This document shows, one piece after another, positions 12,884 to 16,987 of a DNA stretch of 16,987 nt (position 1 is the first letter of the stretch; every line of letters begins with the position of its first letter). The notes beneath the pieces were generated by a model that was not told where the DNA came from, ran no database searches, and worked only from the letters and a program-made list of their open reading frames with translations. The stretch spans positions 1 through 16,987 of the forward strand of contig DASSWB010000110.1 in assembly GCA_035705495.1 (NCBI GenBank), read 5' to 3'. This DNA comes from DASSWB01 sp035705495. GTDB taxonomy: Bacteria; Bacteroidota; Bacteroidia; Flavobacteriales; Flavobacteriaceae. The position numbers and the translations under genes are program-made.

Positions 12884-12903
12884 AATAGCGGTTGTTGTTG
12901 CAC
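12884..12903 (+). repeat. Array-start half-site (GTTGTTGCAC core)
   Basis: ATAGCGGTTGTTGTTGCACG starts 3-4 bp after the last phage stop codon. It is nearly identical to 15181-15200 (ATAGCGTTAGTTGTTGCACG), which also precedes a gene-less cassette. It looks like the right half (L'-R') of an attC site with no left half, so it may mark where the array joined the phage or the remnant of a deleted cassette. Confidence 0.5.
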
Positions 12904-12919
12904 GTTTTTTTTAGGGAAT

Positions 12920-13000
12920 GTGCAAGAACGGTTTGCAGCTACCCGTCTGTGAGCGTTGGAATGTGCGGCAGGAAAATAGCGGGTAGGTGCTGTTAGTACC
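12920..13000 (+). repeat. attC-like site 1 (ends gene-less cassette 12895-12992)
   Basis: R'' is GTGCAAGAAC (12920-12929), complementary at 9 of 10 bases to the unit start GTTGTTGCAC (12894). The stem is GCAGCTACCCG (12935-12945) with CGGGTAGGTGC (12980-12990). R' is GTTAGTACC (12992-13000). There is no room for a gene in this 98-nt unit. Confidence 0.68.
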
Positions 13001-13047
13001 AGTACCACATACGATAATTTTAATATTAACGAAAAATAATAAATACA

Positions 13048-13323
13048 ATGATTTACAAACTAACTTTTGAAGATGGCAGAATTGATTGGTGTACTGCTAA
13101 AAATGAATTACATCTACTAAAATCTTACGATGCGGATTTCGATTTGTCACTTAAAGAAATTGAGGACTTACAATCGATTACCGATGAAGAAGCGAAAACA
13201 ATAATGGTAAGGAATACCGAATTTGATGAAGATAAACCCAATGATATGCCTGAACAAATATCATTATATGATTTATCAGTAGGTGAAGATTTTGCAATAA
13301 TAGCGTCAACCGAGTATGACTAA
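13048..13323 (+). CDS. Cassette gene: unknown acidic protein (91 aa)
   Basis: Not recognised. It begins MIYKLTFEDGRIDWCTAKNE and is rich in Asp and Glu, with predicted strands at both ends (YKLTFEDG; DFAIIASTEY) and a helical acidic middle (SLKEIEDLQSITDEEAK). It is small and soluble. It is the only gene of the first gene-bearing cassette: a 55-nt leader separates it from the GTTAGTACC core, and its stop lies 14 nt before the matching TGGTACTAAC core. The start is preceded by an A-rich stretch (AATAATAAATACAATG) typical of Bacteroidota translation starts. Confidence 0.72.
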   Translation: MIYKLTFEDGRIDWCTAKNELHLLKSYDADFDLSLKEIEDLQSITDEEAKTIMVRNTEFDEDKPNDMPEQISLYDLSVGEDFAIIASTEYD

Positions 13324-13337
13324 TGTTGTGGTGGCAT

Positions 13338-13448
13338 TGGTACTAACGGCTAAGCCGAAACTGTCCGATAAGCACGGACGATTGAAAACAAACCTACACT
13401 TTGTATAACCGCTAACAGCCCTATGTTTTATAGCAATTGTTAGCAAAA
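13338..13448 (+). repeat. attC-like site 2
   Basis: R'' TGGTACTAAC (13338-13347) is a perfect 10-bp reverse complement of this cassette's start GTTAGTACCA (12992-13001). R' of the next unit is GTTAGCAAAA (13439-13448). The stem is weaker than in other sites: GCTA...AAAC (13349-13361) with GTTTTATAGC (13425-13434), with an unequal bulge, plus an inner hairpin GTCCG/CGGAC (13363-13379). Confidence 0.68.
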
Positions 13449-13460
13449 GTAATTTTAGCG

Positions 13461-13799
13461 ATGGCATTACCTTACATTCTCGCTCACTTCATAGGCGACT
13501 TTCTGCTACAAAATGACTGGATGGCAGTTGGAAAGAAGAAAAGTAGTTTAATATGCACGATTCACGTCTTGCTTTATATGACACCATTTTTAATGACTGA
13601 TTTAAGTTGGTTGCAATTGGGTTTAATTGCGGTTCAACATTGGCTACAAGACCGAACTAAATTTGTGGGGTGGTGGTGTAAAATGATGGGTTCTTTTCAA
13701 ACCGAACTAAAGCAAGACGTATTGCCGTGGGGGCATTTTGTAGTTGACCAAGTATTTCATTTTGTATGGATGTGGTGCGTGGTGGCTTATTTTTGCTAA
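13461..13799 (+). CDS. Cassette gene: DUF3307 membrane protein
   Basis: 112 aa from the ATG at 13461. The frame is open back to a TTG at 13437 inside the recombination core, but the family normally begins at the AHFIGDFLLQND segment, so the ATG is preferred. The DUF3307 pattern is clear: YILAHFIGDFLLQNDWMAVG, ICTIHVLLYMTPFLM, AVQHWLQDRTKF and VVDQVFHFVWMW, in 3-4 membrane spans with conserved His and Asp. The function of DUF3307 is unknown; it is found in chromosomes and phages. The stop codon TAA lies within the R'' core of the following attC-like site, so gene and site are fused without spare bases. Confidence 0.88.
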   Translation: MALPYILAHFIGDFLLQNDWMAVGKKKSSLICTIHVLLYMTPFLMTDLSWLQLGLIAVQHWLQDRTKFVGWWCKMMGSFQTELKQDVLPWGHFVVDQVFHFVWMWCVVAYFC

Positions 13800-13925
13800 C
13801 GTTTTGTATAAACAACGGCTGAGCAAATTAACACAAACTTTCAAATAATAACAGAACAATATAAACAAACAACAACCACCGATTAAGCACGAAACTAAAG
13901 CTGTTTTTTATATAGTGTTATGCGT
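13791..13925 (+). repeat. attC-like site 3
   Basis: R'' TTTTGCTAAC (13791-13800) is a perfect 10-bp reverse complement of this cassette's start GTTAGCAAAA (13439). The stem TATAAACAACGGCT (13807-13820) pairs with AGCTGTTTTTTATA (13899-13912), 12 of 14. R' of the next unit is GTTATGCGT (13917-13925). The left spacer GTTTTG after AAC recurs in sites 8 and 9. Confidence 0.78.
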
Positions 13926-13952
13926 TCGGCTTTCGGATTAAATTTTAAAACT

Positions 13953-14420
13953 ATGAAATTAGAATTAAGACATTTAGCACCTTATTTGCCTTACAAATTA
14001 ATGATTTACGACACCGAGGATTGTGAAATATTCGATTTAGTGATGTGTAGCGAAAGTGAGATTTATTTAAGTGAATTTGAATCTTCATACGAAACCGCCA
14101 AGCCTATACTAAAGCCGTTATCCGAACTAACCAAAGATGATTTTAAAGAAGAATTGTATCAATATTATCAAACACTTGGGATTGATGTAAAATTGGTTAA
14201 CTACGATTCTGGTAACGATAACCCTTTTGATATGACGTTGACTGTTACCTATAAAATGATGGGGGAAGTTTATACAGACTGTTTAATAAATCGTGGCTCA
14301 ACTTCTGAAACTCCATATCATATTATTGTGTGGCTTTGTGAAAATCATTTTGACATATTTGGATTGATTAAAGATGGTCTTGCTCTTGATATTAATGATC
14401 TTTCTTTAGCTGACGCATAA
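13953..14420 (+). CDS. Cassette gene: phage-type KLELRHLAPYLPY family protein
   Basis: 155 aa from the ATG at 13953 (an ATG at 13920 falls inside the recombination core and is unlikely). The N-terminus MKLELRHLAPYLPYKLMIYD is a pattern I associate with a family of Bacteroidota prophage proteins of unknown function. Two Asp/Glu-rich parts follow (SELTKDDFKEELYQYY; WLCENHFDIFGLIKDGLALD), the last with the HFDIFGLIxxGLAxDIN ending seen in that family. The stop codon TAA sits in the R'' core GCATAAC. A phage-type gene in a cassette suggests exchange between phage genomes and the cassette pool. Confidence 0.8.
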   Translation: MKLELRHLAPYLPYKLMIYDTEDCEIFDLVMCSESEIYLSEFESSYETAKPILKPLSELTKDDFKEELYQYYQTLGIDVKLVNYDSGNDNPFDMTLTVTYKMMGEVYTDCLINRGSTSETPYHIIVWLCENHFDIFGLIKDGLALDINDLSLADA

Positions 14421-14444
14421 CGAAATCAGCTATTGTTAGTGTGG
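14413..14444 (+). repeat. Short attC-like site 4 (no long stem)
   Basis: R'' ACGCATAAC (14413-14421) is a perfect 9-bp reverse complement of the cassette start GTTATGCGT (13917). R' of the next unit, GTTAGTGTGG (14435-14444), follows only 13 nt later. The central arm is missing; only AGCTGA (14408-14413)/TCAGCT (14426-14431) can pair. It may be a site with a deleted arm. Confidence 0.5.
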
Positions 14445-14495
14445 AGTATTTAAAACAAAACAATCTTAATAAATATAAATTTAAACAGCTTTTTT

Positions 14496-14774
14496 ATGGA
14501 GTTTGTACCTGATAACAAAGAATTTTACTTTAAAGGACTTTGCCCTTATTGCAAAGGCGACCTGACCTATACCGTTGATGGAATGATAGAAGATGAAGAT
14601 GGATTATGGAAAGCTGATAATGTAGAAGCACAATGTTCTAACGAACCGAATATTGAAACGGATGCTTGGAACGATTGGTTTGCTTCTCATTCGGATATGC
14701 CTTATGTGTACCAGTTACCAGTTGACGAAAACGTAAAGGAGTATATCAATTCAAAATATAGATTTATTAATTAA
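14496..14774 (+). CDS. Cassette gene: CxxC zinc-binding protein (92 aa)
   Basis: Begins MEFVPDNKEFYFKGLCPYCK with a CPYC zinc knuckle (Cys16, Cys19) and a further Cys in AQCSNEP. This is half of a zinc ribbon, so metal binding may be by a dimer or partial. The middle is acidic (MIEDEDGLWKADNVE) and the C-terminus aromatic (MPYVYQLPVDENVKEYI). No family is recognised. Its leader TTAAACAGCTTTTTTATGGA is repeated almost exactly before the next frame (14771-14793), which supports the ATG and links the genes in one cassette. Confidence 0.75.
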   Translation: MEFVPDNKEFYFKGLCPYCKGDLTYTVDGMIEDEDGLWKADNVEAQCSNEPNIETDAWNDWFASHSDMPYVYQLPVDENVKEYINSKYRFIN

Positions 14775-14788
14775 ACAGATTTTTTATT

Positions 14789-14953
14789 ATGGAACAGAAA
14801 CTAACTCGCTTTACTTTTTTAAAAATTGAAATAGATGGATTTTGTTTTACCATTGATCTGCTAGGCACGAGATCAAGGTCATTATTTTATTTGTTTTGTG
14901 GCAAAAGATGCACTACTACTATACAATTATTTTATAGGGAATTTACTTTTTAA
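14789..14953 (+). CDS. Possible small cassette protein (54 aa)
   Basis: A 54-codon frame from ATG to TAA, beginning MEQKLTRFTFLKIEIDGFCF; it is rich in Phe, Leu, Thr and Lys. It has the same leader (TTAAACAGATTTTTTATTATGGA pattern at 14771-14793) as the gene before it, and lies between two better frames in the same cassette. Its composition is not strongly protein-like, so it may be a decayed or fortuitous frame. Confidence 0.35.
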   Translation: MEQKLTRFTFLKIEIDGFCFTIDLLGTRSRSLFYLFCGKRCTTTIQLFYREFTF

Positions 14954-14977
14954 TAAAACAGAAACAACTTTTTAACT

Positions 14978-15157
14978 ATGGGAAATATATATAAAATACC
15001 TAACTGGGTAAGAAAAATTGACAATGACCATTTTGAGAAACAATTAAAAGAATGGGATAAAAAACCAATGGAGGAAAAATACCCACCTTCATTGACAAAA
15101 TCATGGAAGATAGCAGGAAATTTATTATTAAAAAAAGCTGAAACGGATGCCACTTAA
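14978..15157 (+). CDS. Small cassette protein (59 aa)
   Basis: A 59-codon frame, MGNIYKIPNWVRKIDNDHFE onward, with a Trp/Pro/Lys-rich helical sequence (QLKEWDKKPMEEKYPPSLTK) and a C-terminal helix ending KKAETDAT. The stop TAA is within CCACTTAAC, which looks like the R'' core of this cassette, as in three other cassettes here. The leader again contains AAACAG and a T-run before ATGG. A 67-codon frame on the opposite strand (14950-15153) covers it but has no supporting context. The function is unknown. Confidence 0.6.
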   Translation: MGNIYKIPNWVRKIDNDHFEKQLKEWDKKPMEEKYPPSLTKSWKIAGNLLLKKAETDAT

Positions 15158-15199
15158 CAAGTTCCGATACCACATTAATTATAGCGTTAGTTGTTGCAC
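15150..15199 (+). repeat. Degenerate attC-like site 5
   Basis: The cassette starts GTTAGTGTGG (14435), so R'' should read CCACACTAAC. Two imperfect copies are present, CCACTTAAC (15150-15158, one gap and one change) and CCACATTAAT (15170-15179, 8 of 10). R' of the next unit is GTTGTTGCAC (15190-15199). No long stem is visible. Confidence 0.4.
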
Positions 15200-15234
15200 G
15201 TTATAGCATCGGCAGTTTTAGCGCAAAGGCTAAT

Positions 15235-15375
15235 GTGCTACAACGGCTCGGGCTATAAATCGGTTGCGAAAGAATGCGTAGCATTCGGAAGCAACCAGAT
15301 TGAAGCAAACACGAAAGAACATCGGAAGCACAAACCCGCAACTGTTTTATAGCCGTTGTTACCTGTCAGGTGCAA
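15235..15375 (+). repeat. attC-like site 6 (ends gene-less cassette 15191-15358)
   Basis: R'' GTGCTACAAC (15235-15244) matches the reverse complement of the unit start GTTGTTGCAC at 9 of 10. The stem GGCTATAAATCGGTTGCG (15251-15268) pairs with CGCAACTGTTTTATAGCC (15337-15354), 16 of 18, with an inner hairpin GAATGC/GCATTC (15273-15287). R' and start of the next unit run from GTTACCTG (15358). This and 15158-15445 as a whole hold no coding frame that I can support. Confidence 0.75.
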
Positions 15376-15445
15376 TTTAAGAAATTAACATCGAATTATT
15401 AACCGCCCTTTTCTTCTTTTTTGAGCGAGGGCAAAAACAAAATTT

Positions 15446-15748
15446 ATGAAAACAATACAAGAAATTGACGAAGAAAGAAACGAGAACCAACAAAATGATG
15501 CAGACGAACTAATGCAAAGAATGTTCTCTTTTATTCCTTTATCTGAAAAACACCCAAGCAGCGCAATAATATCTGCTAAATTTTGTGCTAAAGTTGCTTG
15601 TGATTATCTATACGACAACCTACCAAATATAAACGAAACACCACCTAATAGCCGAAAAGATGAAAGAACTTACAAGCAATATTGGAATGGGGTTAAACAT
15701 AAATTAGAAGCATTTAAATCGGTGGCAGAAAAAGAAGAAAAAGATTAG
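15446..15748 (+). CDS. Cassette gene: unknown helical protein (100 aa)
   Basis: Not recognised. The N-terminus is acidic and polar (MKTIQEIDEERNENQQNDAD). The middle is a mixed helix with two Cys (AIISAKFCAKVACDYLYDNL), and the C-terminus is a charged helix (YWNGVKHKLEAFKSVAEKEE). It is the single gene of a cassette whose start GTTACCTGTCAGGTGCAA (15358-15375) is 71 nt upstream. The stop TAG is 28 nt before the matching R'' core. No signal peptide or membrane span. Confidence 0.7.
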   Translation: MKTIQEIDEERNENQQNDADELMQRMFSFIPLSEKHPSSAIISAKFCAKVACDYLYDNLPNINETPPNSRKDERTYKQYWNGVKHKLEAFKSVAEKEEKD

Positions 15749-15776
15749 TTTCCTGAACATCGAGTAAGCACGGAAT

Positions 15777-15918
15777 TTGCACTTGCAGGTAACGAACAAG
15801 GCTATGCGTAGTGCCTTCTTGAAATTACGCACTAACTTTAATTAAAAGCACAATGCAGGAATTATTAACAGATAGACAGATAAAAGAAAAGGCATTGCGT
15901 ATAGGTAGTGTTAGCAAG
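15777..15918 (+). repeat. attC-like site 7, overlapping the next reading frame
   Basis: R'' TTGCACTTGCAGGTAAC (15777-15793) matches the reverse complement of the unit start (15358-15375) over 18 positions with one gap and one change. The stem CTATGCGTAGTGCC (15802-15815) pairs throughout with GGCATTGCGTATAG (15891-15904), three pairs being G-T. R' of the next unit is GTTAGCAAG (15910-15918), reverse complement of TTTGCTAAC at 16178 at 8 of 9. The right arm lies inside the frame starting at 15853. Confidence 0.6.
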
Positions 15919-16185
15919 CGTTTTGAATTTGCTGTAACAGAATTTCTTAGACGAGAAAAATCTGGCGACTTATACATACTTGCAGACTTCTTCATTTTCT
16001 GTATTGAGATTCTTGACATTGATAAATTAGACTATTATAGAGCTAAAGACAGAATCCAATACAGATTAAGAAAAATGAAAGATAAAGGCTTGATTGATTG
16101 GTGTAGGATTGGTTCTGGATGGGCTGGTAAGACAGATTTTGGCATGACAAGCCTTAATAGCTATCGCTTACCAAATGTTTGCTAA
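15853..16185 (+). CDS. Cassette gene: winged-helix-like protein crossing a cassette joint
   Basis: 110 aa as read from ATG 15853. The part LTDRQIKEKALRIGSVSKRF, then a helix FAVTEFLRREKSGDLYILAD, and later YYRAKDRIQYRLRKMKDKGL with a wing-like DWCRIGSGWAGKTDFGMTSL, resembles a winged helix, but no family is recognised. If the joint at 15910/15911 is correct, the first ~19 codons come from the arm of the previous cassette's attC site and the rest from this cassette, making a chimeric start. A downstream start inside the cassette is not obvious. The stop TAA lies in the R'' core TTTGCTAAC. Protein existence is likely; the true N-terminus is uncertain. Confidence 0.65.
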   Translation: MQELLTDRQIKEKALRIGSVSKRFEFAVTEFLRREKSGDLYILADFFIFCIEILDIDKLDYYRAKDRIQYRLRKMKDKGLIDWCRIGSGWAGKTDFGMTSLNSYRLPNVC

Positions 16186-16313
16186 CGTTTCTGGGCTACA
16201 CGCAGGCGGGGTTTTGCAAGCGGAATTATCCGCCGTAACTGAAATTTAGAACAGAAAAAACAACATCGAGTTATGCGATTAGCCCCGCTTGCTTGTAGCC
16301 CGTGTTATGCAAC
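16178..16313 (+). repeat. attC-like site 8 (best stem)
   Basis: R'' TTTGCTAAC (16178-16186) is followed by spacer GTTTCT and stem GGGCTACACGCAGGCGGGG (16193-16211), which pairs with CCCCGCTTGCTTGTAGCCC (16283-16301) at 17 of 19. R' of the next unit is GTTATGCAAC (16304-16313). Left spacer 6 nt, right spacer 2 nt: the asymmetry expected of a site read as a folded single strand. Confidence 0.82.
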
Positions 16314-16358
16314 GGTTATTGAGCACAATTTTACAAATTAATCAATAAATATATAATT

Positions 16359-16823
16359 ATGAAATTCAAAGTATTAAGAAGCAGTGAAACTGGAAATAAA
16401 ATTTCCATCGTTGAAAAAAAGGCAAACGAAGCAAATGAAGCTGCAAGGCAATTATCAAAAGAAATTGGATTCGATAGATGGCGCGGCGGTTACTGGTGCG
16501 CATTTGGCGGTGTTTCTTGTGTGATGTTTAAAAATAATCCTCCCAATCCTAAATTATGGAAAAAACAAGAGGATGGATTTTTCCCAAAGAAAAACTCAAA
16601 GGACGGGAAAGAACTTGCAGAAAAATTTGAAAACCTGCCGTCGGTTGGATATGATGAGCTAAATAAAACGATTGATTTTGATGGCGCACCTTGGAAACAT
16701 ATCGGTATAAATTTTAATAATGATAAATTTTTCGGTTTCGTGGTCGGTGATGATTGGGATTATGAACCGAACGAAGATTGTGAGGAAATTACGGTTTCAG
16801 AATATAAACGTCTTTTTAGTTGA
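16359..16823 (+). CDS. Cassette gene: unknown protein (154 aa), phage-type pattern
   Basis: Begins MKFKVLRSSETGNKISIVEK with a helix (ANEANEAARQLSKEIGF). The core is aromatic and glycine-rich (WRGGYWCAFGGVSCVMF), then FFPKKNSKDGKELAEKFENL, then a beta segment (FFGFVVGDDWDYEPNEDCEE) and the end EITVSEYKRLFS. I associate this layout with small phage hypothetical proteins (perhaps DUF5420-like, not certain). It is soluble with no signal peptide. It is the only gene of its cassette, between the start core GTTATGCAAC (16304) and the perfect reverse complement GTTGCATAAC (16840). The leader AATATATAATTATG fits Bacteroidota starts. Confidence 0.75.
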   Translation: MKFKVLRSSETGNKISIVEKKANEANEAARQLSKEIGFDRWRGGYWCAFGGVSCVMFKNNPPNPKLWKKQEDGFFPKKNSKDGKELAEKFENLPSVGYDELNKTIDFDGAPWKHIGINFNNDKFFGFVVGDDWDYEPNEDCEEITVSEYKRLFS

Positions 16824-16839
16824 ATCGTTCTTTTTAACT

Positions 16840-16975
16840 GTTGCATAACGTTTTGGCTATGAAAAGTAGCGGCTATAAGTCACTTAATTATCGGACAAAA
16901 CAAAAGTAAAATTGAAACACAAACTTTAAATATTAACACCAAATCCGCTATTTTTTATAGGTGCTGTTATGCATC
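16840..16975 (+). repeat. attC-like site 9
   Basis: R'' GTTGCATAAC (16840-16849) is the perfect 10-bp reverse complement of the unit start GTTATGCAAC (16304). The stem CTATGAAAAGTAGCGG (16857-16872) pairs along its whole length with CCGCTATTTTTTATAG (16945-16960), two pairs being G-T. R' of the next unit is GTTATGCATC (16966-16975). A further cassette therefore begins at 16967 and runs off the window. Confidence 0.8.
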
Positions 16976-16987
16976 TGGTGGCGGTTT

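Larger units (their letters stand above)
150..16987 (+). mobile_element. Prophage (left part, right end outside the window)
   Basis: The region from the tRNA-Ala 3' end onward has integrase, divergent repressor, early operon, initiator with iterons, DnaB, HNH, small and large terminase in the usual temperate-phage order and orientation. Portal, protease, capsid, tail and lysis genes are not in the window, so the element must continue to the right, unless the phage is defective beyond 12881. Confidence 0.85.
12884..16987 (+). mobile_element. Integron-type gene cassette array (attC array without integrase)
   Basis: Units are bounded by G^TT cores, with cut points estimated after 12894, 12992, 13439, 13917, 14435, 15190, 15358, 15910, 16304 and 16966. 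For most units the first 8-18 bases are the reverse complement of the core near the unit's own end (e.g. GTTAGTACCA at 12992 with TGGTACTAAC at 13338; GTTAGCAAAA at 13439 with TTTTGCTAAC at 13791; GTTATGCAAC at 16304 with GTTGCATAAC at 16840). The cores differ between units while the palindromic layout is the same, the diagnostic property of integron cassettes. All genes read in the same direction as the phage. No intI or attI is seen, so it would be classed as a CALIN-like array. It continues past the window end. Confidence 0.82.

Noticed and set aside
13437..13460. TTG start for the DUF3307 gene at 13437
   Set aside because: It lies inside the recombination core, and the family begins close to the ATG at 13461.
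14950..15153. 67-codon frame on the minus strand
   Set aside because: It mirrors the plus-strand 59-aa cassette frame 14978-15157, runs against the direction of every gene in the array, and has no leader of its own.
12884..16987. Ordinary dispersed (REP-like) repeats between genes
   Set aside because: Spacer sequences are mostly different from one another; what is conserved is the fold and the unit-specific complementarity of cores, which REP elements do not show.

Overview
The window reads as the left part of a temperate tailed-phage (Caudovirales-type) prophage in a member of the Bacteroidota, most likely a flavobacterium. The signs are a TAnnTTTG-type -7 box ahead of the tRNA, A/T-rich leaders with few Shine-Dalgarno sequences, a Bacteroidota-style SAM5-like tyrosine integrase, and families common in this phylum (DUF4468-like lipoprotein, YopX, DUF7220-like and LuxR-HTH phage proteins). 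A tRNA-Ala(GGC) gene sits at the left edge with the integrase gene just downstream. This is the usual picture of a prophage end with attL in the tRNA 3' end. The right end of the prophage is not in the window.

Layout. 76-149: tRNA-Ala and a terminator. 284-1501: integrase. 1505-2958 (minus strand): a small membrane protein, a DUF4468-like lipoprotein and an HTH repressor, i.e. the genes probably expressed in the lysogen. 2959-3128: a divergent control region with three dyads. 3129-6178: an early operon of tightly overlapping small genes, including two (3771-3950 and 4270-4428) of under 60 codons, ending in two related winged-helix genes. One of these is fused to an HNH nuclease. The other is a probable replication initiator whose coding sequence holds five ~22-bp direct repeats followed by a 12-bp A/T-rich triplicate, a likely origin built like that of lambda O. 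6182-7600: DnaB helicase. 7602-10579: packaging module (HNH, P27-type small terminase, one unknown, large terminase). 10598-12881: six small genes, many with ATGA overlaps (YopX, HTH/HNH protein, small helical and membrane proteins).

The most remarkable part is 12884-16987. Directly after the last phage gene, gene order changes to single small genes separated by 100-200 nt spacers. The spacers are imperfect palindromes bounded by xxxAAC...GTTxxx cores. The first bases of each unit (GTTAGTACCA, GTTAGCAAAA, GTTATGCGT, GTTACCTG..., GTTAGCAAG, GTTATGCAAC) are the reverse complement of the core at that same unit's far end, and the cores differ from unit to unit. This is the signature of integron gene cassettes with attC sites. 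I count about nine complete units, two of them without a gene, and all point the same way as the phage late genes. No integron integrase or attI is visible. The array carries a DUF3307 membrane protein, a family seen in Bacteroidota prophages, zinc-ribbon and other small proteins of unknown function. A cassette array inside a Bacteroidota temperate phage, between the terminase region and where structural genes would be expected, is the main finding.

How the parts would work together: integrase and tRNA att maintain lysogeny under the HTH repressor. The early operon, initiator-borne origin and DnaB drive replication. HNH and terminase package DNA. The cassette array would be transcribed as cargo by read-through or from cassette promoters, and would be moved between hosts by the phage.
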